A stretch of 6,772 nucleotides of DNA from an uncultured Chitinophagaceae bacterium (GTDB lineage: Bacteria > Bacteroidota > Bacteroidia > Chitinophagales > Chitinophagaceae): NCBI GenBank assembly GCA_903832075.1, contig CAILAF010000571.1, forward strand, positions 1 to 6,772, given 5' to 3'. A program made the translations under genes and the position numbers. Under the pieces are notes generated by a model. It did not search any database and was not told where the DNA came from. It saw only the letters and a program-made list of their open reading frames with translations. This document shows, piece by piece, positions 1 to 6,644 of the stretch; the first letter of the stretch is position 1, and each line of letters starts with the position of its first letter.

Positions 1-324
1 CGAACTCATTTAGATATTGCCAGCGTTAATTCTGCTTTCAGTATTTTGGTTGATGATGAATTGATAATTGATGCAAGTCTTGCTGCAGGCGGTGTTGGAC
101 CGATTCCCACTTTTTTAGAAAAGACATCTTCATTCTTAAAAGGAAAAATGATTTCAGAAAAAATAATTATCGAAGCAATTGAAATTGCACAAAAAGAAAT
201 TTCGCCCATTAGTGATGCCAGAGGAACCGAAGCGTATAAAAGATTATTGTTATCGCAAATAATTAAAGCACATTTTATAGAGTTGTTTAAGGAGTTGCAA
301 ATAGAAAAAATATTAGCGGCATAA
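1..324 (+). CDS. xdhA: Xanthine dehydrogenase small (FAD/Fe-S) subunit, C-terminal fragment
   Basis: This is the last 107 codons of a gene cut by the left edge, read in frame from base 1 and ending in TAA at 322-324. The visible part matches the C-terminal domain of the FAD-binding subunit of molybdenum hydroxylases (CO dehydrogenase flavoprotein C-terminal family). It opens with RTHLDIASVNSAF, corresponding to the 'R..DIA.VN.A' segment, has a GGVGPIPTFL stretch at fragment residues 30-39, and then SDARGTEAYKRLLLSQII at 71-88, the conserved 'D.RG...YR..L' element near the end of these proteins. In the full enzyme this subunit carries two [2Fe-2S] clusters and FAD and passes electrons from the molybdenum centre to NAD+. 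Those N-terminal cofactor regions lie outside the window, so they cannot be checked. xdhB begins 9 bases downstream, which supports XdhA over other flavoprotein subunits. An internal TTG at 46 is not a real start, since the conserved domain extends upstream of it. Confidence 0.9.
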   Translation, partial: RTHLDIASVNSAFSILVDDELIIDASLAAGGVGPIPTFLEKTSSFLKGKMISEKIIIEAIEIAQKEISPISDARGTEAYKRLLLSQIIKAHFIELFKELQIEKILAA

Positions 325-333
325 AAAACAGAC

Positions 334-2601
334 ATGATAAACATTGATGCACGAACACATGTAAAAGGCGAATCTATTTATTTAGATGATATTCCGTTAA
401 TTAACGGAACACTTTATGCAGCTGCATTTGATTCACCCATTGCTCATGGAAAAATTATTTCACTCAATGTTGCTGATGCAGAAAATTGCGAAGGTGTTGT
501 TTGTGTTTTAACTTATAAAAATATTGTTGGCGAAAATGAAATTGGTGGAATTATTCGTGACGAACCTTTATTGGCCGATCATCATGTTCATTTTTGCGGA
601 ATGCCCGTTGCATTGGTTGTTGCAGAAACAGATGAACAAGCAAGAGCTGCTATAAAAAAAATAAAAGTTGAAATTGAACCATTGCATGTAATTACAGATC
701 CACGTGAAGCCGCTGCAAAAAACGAATTAATTATTCCACCACGAAAGTTTAAAATAGGCGATTCCTCTGCTGCATTTAAACATTGCGATTATATTTTTCA
801 AGGGATTGCAGAAACAAACGGACAAGAGCATTTATATATTGAAACACAAGGAGCATATGCAATTCCGCAGGAAAATAATGCATTAAAAATTTATTCATCA
901 ACACAAGGTCCAACGGCTGTGCAAAAAGCAGTTAGCAAAGTAACCGGATTAGCAATGCATCAAATTGAAATTGATGTAATCCGCTTGGGTGGAGGCTTTG
1001 GTGGCAAAGAAGATCAGGCAAATACTTGGGCAGCATTGTGTGCAATGGCTGCGCAAATAACAAAACGTCCGGTAAAATATTCTTTGCATCGCATGGAAGA
1101 TATGCGCATGACAGGCAAGCGTCATCCATATTCATCTGATTTTAAAATCGGTTTGAATAAAGATTTTAATATCATTGCTTATGAAGCAACATTTTATCAA
1201 AACGCAGGTGCATCAGCCGATCTTTCTCCTGCTGTTTTAGAAAGAACATTATTTCATTGCACCAATAGTTATTTTATTCCGAATGTAACGGCAACTGCAT
1301 ATAGTTGCAGAACGAACCTTCCGCCTAATACGGCTTTCAGAGGATTCGGCGGTCCGCAGGGAATGTTTGTAATTGAAGCTGCGATTACAAAAGCAGCAGA
1401 AGAATTAAACATTGATAGATCAATCATTCAACAAAAAAATTTATTACAAACCGGAAATGAGTTTCCTTATGGTCAGTTGGTAGTAAGCGAAGCAAATGAA
1501 TGTTGGAATAAAGCAACATCATTCTATAACGTCAATCAAATTAAAAAAGACATCGAGCAATTCAATGCAAAAAATAAATTATATAAAAAAGGGGTGGCAT
1601 TAATGCCAATATGTTTTGGTATTTCGTTTACCAACACCATGATGAATCATGCAAGAAGTTTGGTGCATGTTTTCAGCGATGGCAGCGTTAACATCAGCAC
1701 CGGCGCGGTTGAAATGGGACAAGGTGTTAACACAAAAATTTTACAAGTCGTTGCACAAATATTTTCCATCCATCCAAATAAAATAAAAATAAATACAACC
1801 AATACTTTTCGCGTTGCCAATACATCTCCTTCTGCCGCAAGTGCTACAGCTGATTTAAATGGAAAAGCAACTTTAATTGCGTGTAACGAAATTTTGAAAC
1901 GTTTAAAACAAGTTGCCGCAGATGAATTGAATACCGAAGAAAAAAATATTGAAATAAAAAACGAAGAAGTTTTATTGAATAATGATAAAACAAGCTTGGA
2001 TTGGAAATCCTTGGTATTGCTCGCTTTTACTAAACGAGTAAGTTTATCGGAGAACGGACATTATGCAACACCCGAAGTTCATTTTGATAAAACAAAAGAG
2101 AAAGGACATCCTTTTGCTTATCATGTTTTTGGAACAGCAATTGTAACCGTAACGGTTGATTGTTTAAGAGGAATTTATGAATTTGATTCGGTTAAAGTGG
2201 TTCATGATTTTGGAAGTTCGATGAATAAGAAAATTGATCTTGGACAAATTGAAGGCGGTATTGTACAAGGAATTGGTTGGATGACGATGGAAGAAATTAT
2301 TTATAACGCGAATGGAAAATTAATTAGCAATGCATTATCAACTTATAAAATTCCCGATATTTATTCGGCACCAAAAAATATTGATGTTGAATTTTATCAT
2401 TCAGATAAAGATAATCTCGCCATATTCAGAAGCAAGGCTGTTGGCGAACCTCCGCTGATGTATGGAATTGGCGCTTACTTTGCATTGCATGATGCCATAA
2501 AAGCATTTAATCCTTTCGCAAAAATTTCTTTTAATGCGCCAATGACACCGGAAAAAGTTTTGATGAATTTATATGCTTCATCAAAAGAAGCAAAAAAATA
2601 A
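334..2601 (+). CDS. xdhB: Xanthine dehydrogenase molybdopterin-binding subunit
   Basis: A complete 755-residue catalytic subunit, close to the 770-800 residues usual for bacterial XdhB. With XdhA it hydroxylates hypoxanthine to xanthine and xanthine to urate in the cytoplasm. The first ~125 residues form the a/b hammerhead domain, and the rest is the molybdopterin-binding domain. By alignment from memory with bovine xanthine oxidoreductase, the active site is intact: Gln191 (STQGP; bovine Gln767), GGGFGGKE at 219-226 with Glu226 (Glu802), Arg304 in LERTLFH (Arg880), FRGFGGPQG at 335-343 with Phe338 (Phe914), Phe432-Thr433 in GISFT (Phe1009-Thr1010), EMGQG at 460-464, Ala501-Ala502 (Ala1078-1079), and catalytic Glu705 in KAVGEPPL (Glu1261). 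The Glu226/Arg304 pair favours purine oxidation over aldehyde oxidase, where these positions are hydrophobic. The ATG lies 9 bases after the xdhA stop behind an A-rich leader without a Shine-Dalgarno sequence, and the hammerhead begins directly after it. The gene is co-transcribed with its neighbours by spacing. Confidence 0.96.
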   Translation: MINIDARTHVKGESIYLDDIPLINGTLYAAAFDSPIAHGKIISLNVADAENCEGVVCVLTYKNIVGENEIGGIIRDEPLLADHHVHFCGMPVALVVAETDEQARAAIKKIKVEIEPLHVITDPREAAAKNELIIPPRKFKIGDSSAAFKHCDYIFQGIAETNGQEHLYIETQGAYAIPQENNALKIYSSTQGPTAVQKAVSKVTGLAMHQIEIDVIRLGGGFGGKEDQANTWAALCAMAAQITKRPVKYSLHRMEDMRMTGKRHPYSSDFKIGLNKDFNIIAYEATFYQNAGASADLSPAVLERTLFHCTNSYFIPNVTATAYSCRTNLPPNTAFRGFGGPQGMFVIEAAITKAAEELNIDRSIIQQKNLLQTGNEFPYGQLVVSEANECWNKATSFYNVNQIKKDIEQFNAKNKLYKKGVALMPICFGISFTNTMMNHARSLVHVFSDGSVNISTGAVEMGQGVNTKILQVVAQIFSIHPNKIKINTTNTFRVANTSPSAASATADLNGKATLIACNEILKRLKQVAADELNTEEKNIEIKNEEVLLNNDKTSLDWKSLVLLAFTKRVSLSENGHYATPEVHFDKTKEKGHPFAYHVFGTAIVTVTVDCLRGIYEFDSVKVVHDFGSSMNKKIDLGQIEGGIVQGIGWMTMEEIIYNANGKLISNALSTYKIPDIYSAPKNIDVEFYHSDKDNLAIFRSKAVGEPPLMYGIGAYFALHDAIKAFNPFAKISFNAPMTPEKVLMNLYASSKEAKK

Positions 2602-2602
2602 A

Positions 2603-3580
2603 ATGAAAAAACAAATTCAAGTTTGGAAATTAATTGATAAAAGTCTGCAGCAAAATATTGCCATCATGTTATTATATGTTTTGGAAAGCAAAGGGAGCAG
2701 TCCGGGCAGGCAAGGATTTTTTATGGCGGTAAACGCGAATGAAGAAATGGAGGGATCAATTGGTGGTGGAATGATGGAATATAAGTTAGTAGAATTAGCA
2801 AAAGAAAAATTAAACGATAATATTAAAATAGAATCACCGCTAGTAAAAAAACAAATACACGATAAACTGTCTTCAAAAAATCAAAGCGGAATGATTTGTA
2901 GCGGAGAGCAAACGGTTGTATTATATCAAATAAAAAACGAAGAGCAACAAACTATTCAACAAATCATTGATTGTTTAGAAAAAAATAAAAATGGTTGTTT
3001 GCAATTGTTGCCAAACAAAATTTTGTTTTCGAGCGAAATGCCTTCTTTTAATTTTTTATTTGAAATGAAATCAGAAGAAGATTGGCGTTATGAAGAAAGG
3101 ATTGGTTATAAAAATCAATTATACATTATTGGCGGAGGACATTGTGCATTGGCTTTTTCGAAGCTGATGTGTGGAATGGATTTTTATATTCGTTTGTATG
3201 ATGACAGAGAAAATTTAAAAACTTTTGTCGCAAATGAATATGTACATGAAAAAATATTGGTAAAAAATTATAGCGAGTTAAAGGAATTAATTCCATCAGG
3301 GAAAAATGTTTTTGTTGCTGTAATGACCTTTGGGTACAGAACAGATGATATTGTTGTAAGAGCTTTGCTGGAAAAGGATTTCAAATACTTTGGTTTAATG
3401 GGAAGCAAAAAGAAAATAGAAAAAATGTTTGATGATTATACCAAAGAAGGAATAGAAGAAAAATTGCTCGAGAAAATTCATTCACCCATTGGTCTTTTTA
3501 TAAAAAGCGAAACGCCCGAAGAAATTGCAATAAGTATTGCTGCGGAAATTATTCAAATAAAAAATTTCCCGGTGCTATAA
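2603..3580 (+). CDS. xdhC: Xanthine dehydrogenase maturation factor XdhC (XdhC/CoxI family)
   Basis: A 325-residue XdhC/CoxI protein. In Rhodobacter, XdhC binds the molybdenum cofactor, promotes its sulfuration by a cysteine desulfurase, and hands it to XdhB; it is not part of the finished enzyme. The N-terminal XdhC/CoxI domain shows GSSPGRQGFFMAV from residue 31, GSIGGGMMEYKL from 51, and CSGEQ at 99-103. A linker leads to a C-terminal Rossmann-like domain with YIIGGGHCALAFSKLM at 174-189, an acidic LYDDR at 198-202 at the end of the next strand, MTFGYRTD at 241-248, GLMGSKKK at 264-271, IHSPIGL at 292-298, and SETPEEIAISIAAEI at 302-316. I chose the ATG at 2603, one base after the xdhB stop, where the protein starts MKKQIQVWKLI. 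An in-frame ATG at 2573 would add ten lysine-rich residues overlapping xdhB and does not look like the family's N-terminus. The tight spacing suggests translational coupling to xdhB. Confidence 0.93.
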   Translation: MKKQIQVWKLIDKSLQQNIAIMLLYVLESKGSSPGRQGFFMAVNANEEMEGSIGGGMMEYKLVELAKEKLNDNIKIESPLVKKQIHDKLSSKNQSGMICSGEQTVVLYQIKNEEQQTIQQIIDCLEKNKNGCLQLLPNKILFSSEMPSFNFLFEMKSEEDWRYEERIGYKNQLYIIGGGHCALAFSKLMCGMDFYIRLYDDRENLKTFVANEYVHEKILVKNYSELKELIPSGKNVFVAVMTFGYRTDDIVVRALLEKDFKYFGLMGSKKKIEKMFDDYTKEGIEEKLLEKIHSPIGLFIKSETPEEIAISIAAEIIQIKNFPVL

Positions 3581-3591
3581 ATATTTTTCTT

Positions 3592-4692
3592 ATGAAAAAA
3601 ATCTGTTTCTTTTTTTTGTTGATTCTAACTCAAAGAATAACTGCACAACAGAAAATATTTTTTACAGTTAATAAAGACAGTACAAAATTTCAATTAACAA
3701 TTGATGGTGCATCGCATTTGGCATCATTGCCATTAAAGTGTATTGAACAGGAATATCCAAACAAAATCAATCATGTTGCCGTAAGCGATAGTGACGAAGT
3801 TATTACACCACATAAAATGCATCCAAGTTTCTATGGTTGTTTCGATTGGCACAGTAGTGTTCATGGTCATTGGATGCTGGTGAAATTGTTGAAAGAATTT
3901 CCATCATTACCCGATGCAAAAAAAATTCGCGATGCTATTTCAAAAAATATATCTAAAGAAAATATTTTAGCCGAAGCAAAATATTTTGATGCGCCATTAT
4001 CAAAAAGTTTTGAAAGAACTTATGGTTGGGCATGGATATTAAAATTGCAGCAGGAATTAGATTCGTGGAAAGATGCAGATGCAATTAAATGGAGAAATGC
4101 TTTACAACCATTAACCGATACGGTTATTAATATTTGGATGCGTTTCTTACCAAAACAAACTTATCCAAACAGAACCGGTGTTCATCCCAACACTGCATTC
4201 GGGTTGGTTTTCGCGTTAGATTATGCAAGATCAGCCGCTAACAAAAAATTTGAAGAAGCCATTATTCAATCAGCAAAAAAAATATTTTTGAAAGATAAAA
4301 ATGCACCTGCTGTTTGGGAACCCGATGGAACAGATTTTTTATCACCATCATTAGAAGAAGCAGATTTAATGCGAAGAGTATTAAACAAACAAGAATTCAT
4401 TCAATGGTTTAATCATTATATAAGCTTATCGTCTTTACAACATTTAACAATATTGCCAATTGTTTCCGACAGAAATGATCTAAGCATTGTGCATTTAGAT
4501 GGATTATGCTTTAGTAGAAGTTGGTGTATGAAAGGAATTGCGTTTGTATTGCCAAATACAGACGAAAGAAAAAAAATATTGTTGCAATCTTCTATTAAAC
4601 ATTTAAATGCAAGTTTGCCAAATGTTGCATCAGGAAGTTATGGTGGCGAACATTGGTTGGCAAGCTTTGCAGTATATGCGTTAACACAATAA
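3592..4692 (+). CDS. Exported DUF2891-family protein of unknown function
   Basis: I recognise this 366-residue protein as DUF2891, a family without an established biochemical role. Residues 1-18 look like a Sec signal peptide: MKK, a hydrophobic ICFFFLLILT, then a polar QRITA and probable cleavage before QQK. No lipobox cysteine is present, so a soluble periplasmic or secreted product is expected. The body is rich in Trp, His, Asp and Glu inside conserved-looking blocks: HPSFYGCFDWHSSVHGHW at 77-94, FERTYGWAWIL at 140-150, YPNRTGVHPNTAFGL at 191-205, WEPDGTDFLSPSLEEADLM at 242-260, HLDGLCFSRSWCM at 301-313, and GEHWLASFAVYAL at 352-364. Alternating helices with acidic and aromatic residues clustered in the connecting segments resemble an (a/a)-barrel enzyme such as some carbohydrate-active or cyclase-like folds. 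That is my inference from pattern only. The gene starts 11 bases after xdhC on the same strand with no visible terminator between them, so co-transcription is likely. A role in purine metabolism is not shown. Confidence 0.88.
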   Translation: MKKICFFFLLILTQRITAQQKIFFTVNKDSTKFQLTIDGASHLASLPLKCIEQEYPNKINHVAVSDSDEVITPHKMHPSFYGCFDWHSSVHGHWMLVKLLKEFPSLPDAKKIRDAISKNISKENILAEAKYFDAPLSKSFERTYGWAWILKLQQELDSWKDADAIKWRNALQPLTDTVINIWMRFLPKQTYPNRTGVHPNTAFGLVFALDYARSAANKKFEEAIIQSAKKIFLKDKNAPAVWEPDGTDFLSPSLEEADLMRRVLNKQEFIQWFNHYISLSSLQHLTILPIVSDRNDLSIVHLDGLCFSRSWCMKGIAFVLPNTDERKKILLQSSIKHLNASLPNVASGSYGGEHWLASFAVYALTQ

Positions 4693-4706
4693 ATTTTTAT
4701 ATTAAT

Positions 4707-4847
4707 ATGTTGTTTGTGTTTTTATTTTCCGATACCACAATAGTTCATAGTGCCGATTATAATATTGGTTATAACCTTGGTGCATGGCTGCCATTTATTT
4801 TATTTGCCGCCATTGCAACAGTTATTATAATTAAGAAAAAAAAATAA
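4707..4847 (+). CDS. Small predicted single-span membrane protein (46 residues)
   Basis: I do not recognise a named family. The reading frame starts at an ATG 14 bases after the DUF2891 stop and ends in TAA at 4845-4847, at the foot of the terminator hairpin. The product has a short hydrophobic start (MLFVFLF), a polar stretch at residues 8-19, a GxxxG element (G21-G25) in YNIGYNLGAWLPF, one hydrophobic segment at about 27-42, and a C-terminal run of four lysines. By the positive-inside rule this suggests the lysine end is cytoplasmic and the N-terminal part is outside. The 'YxxGYxxGxWLPF' pattern seems familiar from short uncharacterised Bacteroidota proteins, but I cannot verify that here. 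The frame stays open upstream to an ATG at 4653 inside the DUF2891 gene. I prefer 4707 because those extra 18 residues are only the out-of-frame reading of that gene. The exact fit between the upstream stop and the terminator favours a real gene. Confidence 0.5.
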   Translation: MLFVFLFSDTTIVHSADYNIGYNLGAWLPFILFAAIATVIIIKKKK

Positions 4848-4871
4848 GGCAACTCTTTTAAGAATTGCCTT
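4846..4871. terminator. Bidirectional intrinsic terminator between convergent genes
   Basis: AAGGCAACTCTT and AAGAATTGCCTT face each other as 12-base arms with a single C/A mismatch and a nominal 2-base gap, so the innermost A-T pairs must open to form the loop. On the - strand the hairpin is followed by a long T-run (the complement of the A-rich stretch at about 4834-4845), making it a strong terminator for the osmC gene. On the + strand the following tract is TTTGTTAT, weaker but usable for the unit that starts with xdhABC. The + strand stop codon of the small membrane protein shares its last two bases with the stem. Confidence 0.8.
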
Positions 4872-4891
4872 TGTTATAAAATACCCCTAAT

Positions 4892-5302
4892 TTATAACAA
4901 TGTAACCGATGAAGTAATTTTTGTATTCAATGATTTTGAAATTGGGCAATTTATTTCTGCATCTTTAACAGCGGCATCAAATTGTTCTTTGCTAATGCCG
5001 GGAACTTTTCCTTCTACAATTAAATGCGATAAGGTAATTACGCCATCACCTAAGGTAATTTCACATTTTGTTTTTAATGTTTCAGGTGTAAAACCTAAAG
5101 CGCCTAAAACAAAAGATAATTTCATTGTAAAACATCCTGCGTGTGCTGCAGCAACTAATTCTTCTGGATTGGTACCAACACCTTGTTCAAAACGCGAAAC
5201 AAAAGAATATTGTGTTTGATTTAAAGTTGTGCTTTGGGTAGTAAGATGGCCATTGCCTTCTTTACCGGAGCCATTCCAAACGGCAGTTGCATTACGTATC
5301 AT
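4892..5302 (-). CDS. osmC: OsmC-type hydroperoxide reductase (thiol peroxidase)
   Basis: A 136-residue OsmC protein, close to the 143 residues of E. coli OsmC and collinear with it. OsmC proteins are cytoplasmic homodimers that reduce organic hydroperoxides and peroxide through a cysteine pair. Here the likely peroxidatic Cys57 lies in AAAHAGCFTM (51-60) and the resolving Cys119 in INCPISKSL (117-125), with the catalytic Arg37 in SRFEQG and Glu47-Glu48 in GTNPEEL. The shared blocks (LNQTQYSFVSRFE, GTNPEELVAAAHAGCF, GFTPETL, VPGI, NCPIS) point to the OsmC subfamily rather than Ohr or YhfA. Cys80 is an additional cysteine. I chose the ATG at 5302, which gives MIRNATAVWNGSG, matching the family's opening b-strand, behind an A/T-rich leader. 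Starts at 5365 or 5434 would add residues without family similarity, and the latter would run into pnuC. The gene converges on the preceding operon across a shared terminator and diverges from pnuC. Confidence 0.93.
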   Translation of the reverse strand: MIRNATAVWNGSGKEGNGHLTTQSTTLNQTQYSFVSRFEQGVGTNPEELVAAAHAGCFTMKLSFVLGALGFTPETLKTKCEITLGDGVITLSHLIVEGKVPGISKEQFDAAVKDAEINCPISKSLNTKITSSVTLL

Positions 5303-5386
5303 AATTTTTTTATTATTTATTGTTGATGCGAATTTATAAACTGTTGTAAGATTATCTTTGACCATTACTATAAAATTCCGCAAATC
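5303..5386. promoter_or_regulatory. Divergent promoter region between osmC and pnuC
   Basis: These 84 bases must hold the promoters of both divergent genes. For pnuC, TATCTTTG at 5353-5360 is an exact match to the Bacteroidota -7 consensus TAnnTTTG and would place the transcript start about 20 bases before the GTG. I see no TTG at the usual -33 spacing. For osmC, TAAATTCG on the - strand (5336-5329) differs from the consensus by one base and would start a leader of about 20 bases. I found no convincing operator palindrome. Confidence 0.4.
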
Positions 5387-6022
5387 GTGAATGCAGCAGA
5401 ACTTTTTCATCAATTTATAACGGGCATACAGCAAACAACATTGCTTGAATTTATTGCCGTGTTTGCAGGCATTGGCAGTGTATGGTTCAGTCGTAAAGAA
5501 AATATTTTAGTTTATCCGGTTGGATTATTGAACACAATTATTTACATCTACATTAGTATAAACGGAAAATTATTCGGCGAAGCAAGTGTAAATTTTTATT
5601 ACACTGTGATGAGTATTTACGGATGGATATTGTGGAGCAAAAAAGATTCCATCAAGCACGAAATAGTTTTACATATTACTTACAGTACAAAAAAAGAGTG
5701 GATACAACATCTATTATTCTTTGCTGCTTTTTATACTGCTATTTATTTTTCGTTAACCTGGTTGAAAAATACTTTTGCACCTGGTGCAATTCCTTGGGCA
5801 GATGCATTTGCAAGCGCCACCGCATATACAGGCATGTGGTTAATGGCGAAGAAAAAAGTAGAAAGTTGGATTTGGTGGATTGCAACGAATATTGCATCCA
5901 TTCCATTATATTTTATTAAAGGATATGTTTTTACCAGCGTTCAATTTCTTATCTTATTAATTTTAGCTGTTGCAGGATTGATTGAATGGATGAAAAAAAC
6001 AAAACAAGTTCAAACACAATGA
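5387..6022 (+). CDS. pnuC: Nicotinamide riboside transporter PnuC
   Basis: A 211-residue, strongly hydrophobic inner-membrane protein of the PnuC family, which lets nicotinamide riboside (the physiological substrate; older annotations say NMN) enter by facilitated diffusion. About seven membrane segments can be drawn, including residues 19-35, 40-57, 66-83, 107-125, 135-153, 160-176 and 184-201. Family hallmarks are SVWFSRKENILVYPVGLLNT at 31-50, FGEASVNFYYTVMSIYGWILW at 63-83, where the tyrosine- and tryptophan-rich helix lines the pore, and VESWIWWIATNIASIPLY with FIKG at 158-179, equivalent to the conserved W..WW...N substrate-binding helix. The start is a GTG at 5387. No in-frame ATG lies upstream, and the next downstream candidate (TTG at codon 19) would remove the segment before helix 1. 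A promoter-like TATCTTTG sits at 5353-5360. The stop overlaps the start of the riboside kinase gene, consistent with import followed by phosphorylation. Confidence 0.93.
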   Translation: MNAAELFHQFITGIQQTTLLEFIAVFAGIGSVWFSRKENILVYPVGLLNTIIYIYISINGKLFGEASVNFYYTVMSIYGWILWSKKDSIKHEIVLHITYSTKKEWIQHLLFFAAFYTAIYFSLTWLKNTFAPGAIPWADAFASATAYTGMWLMAKKKVESWIWWIATNIASIPLYFIKGYVFTSVQFLILLILAVAGLIEWMKKTKQVQTQ

Positions 6023-6561
6023 AAAAAATTGTAGTGATTGGACCTGAATCAACAGGCAAAAGCACATTGTGCAAATTGTTGGCTCATCATTTTACAACTG
6101 AATGGTGCCCTGAATTTGCACGTGAATATTTATTGGCAAACGGAACAGATTATACGTACGATAATTTATTAACCATTGCAAAAGGACAATTAGCGTTAGA
6201 AGAAAAATATTCTTTATTGGTTGAAAAAAACACAACGATAAATAATACGCCAACCATACTTTTTTTAGACACCGATATGTATGTAATGAAAGTTTGGTGC
6301 GAATATGTATTTAATAAATGTCATCAATTTATTTTAGATGAAATCGTACAACGCAAATACGATTTATATTTATTGTGTAATGTAGATATGCCTTGGGTTA
6401 AGGATGAATTGCGCGAATATCCAGATGAAAAACCAAGACAAGAATTATACTGGATTTATAAAGACATACTCATCAATCAAAAAACACCGTGGATTGAAAT
6501 AAGTGGTAATTATGAAGAGCGCTTACAAACTGCGATTGAAACGGTCAATAAAATTCTTTAA
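6019..6561 (+). CDS. nadR: NadR-type nicotinamide riboside kinase (stand-alone kinase domain)
   Basis: A 180-residue P-loop protein matching the C-terminal kinase domain of NadR (AAA_28 / NadR-Ttd14 family). It is predicted to phosphorylate nicotinamide riboside to NMN with ATP in the cytoplasm. Visible motifs are the Walker A loop GPESTGKST at 8-16, PEFAREYL at 31-38, a Walker B-like FLDTD at 82-86, and the NadR-like lid MPWVKDELREYPDEKPRQE at 124-142. E. coli NadR also has an N-terminal DNA-binding domain and an NMN adenylyltransferase domain. Neither is present here, so this protein would not regulate transcription, and the adenylyl step must be done elsewhere. I chose the ATG at 6019, which overlaps the pnuC stop as ATGA and puts the P-loop at residue 8, as expected. 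An upstream ATG at 5986 adds only a polar tail inside pnuC. Coupled translation with the transporter strongly supports the riboside kinase role. The nadR symbol is used in the loose sense of kinase domain only. Confidence 0.88.
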   Translation: MKKIVVIGPESTGKSTLCKLLAHHFTTEWCPEFAREYLLANGTDYTYDNLLTIAKGQLALEEKYSLLVEKNTTINNTPTILFLDTDMYVMKVWCEYVFNKCHQFILDEIVQRKYDLYLLCNVDMPWVKDELREYPDEKPRQELYWIYKDILINQKTPWIEISGNYEERLQTAIETVNKIL

Positions 6562-6644
6562 TAAAAACACAATTATTTTTCTTTCCACTTTGCAACACTA
6601 ATAAAACTTAATTTTATAAGCAAGTATTTGAGCAAAGCAAAATA
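6562..6644. other. Short intergenic gap before a secreted-protein gene
   Basis: These 83 AT-rich bases separate the kinase stop from the next start. I see no convincing hairpin terminator and no perfect TAnnTTTG element. TAATTTTA at 6609-6616 is one base off the -7 consensus, with a TTTG at 6589-6592 upstream, but the spacing between them (16 bases) is shorter than usual. A promoter here is expected from the change of function but not demonstrated. Confidence 0.3.

Noticed and set aside
6..344. Open frame on the - strand over the end of xdhA
   Set aside because: It is antisense to a clearly conserved xdhA domain, its product is low-complexity Ile/Ser/Asn-rich, and it extends over the xdhB start. 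It looks like a by-product of AT-rich codon use.
932..1135. Open frame on the - strand inside xdhB
   Set aside because: It lies opposite the most conserved molybdopterin motif of xdhB, and its product resembles no known protein.
3581..3591. Terminator or promoter between xdhC and the DUF2891 gene
   Set aside because: Only 11 bases are available, with a short T-run and no hairpin, so I treat the genes as one transcription unit.
4989..5219. Open frame on the + strand across osmC
   Set aside because: It is antisense to the catalytic core of osmC, which has both cysteines and strong family similarity.
5303..5434. Upstream extension of osmC to 5365 or 5434
   Set aside because: The extra residues do not match OsmC proteins, the 5434 start would overlap pnuC coding sequence, and the ATG at 5302 gives the usual length.
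5623..5919. Open frame in another + frame inside pnuC
   Set aside because: It overlaps the conserved pnuC helices, and its Cys/Tyr-rich product is typical of a shifted reading of membrane-protein codons.
6589..6616. Possible promoter before the secreted-protein gene (TTTG at 6589, TAATTTTA at 6609)
   Set aside because: The -7 element has a mismatch and the spacing to the TTTG is too short, so in such AT-rich sequence this is close to chance.
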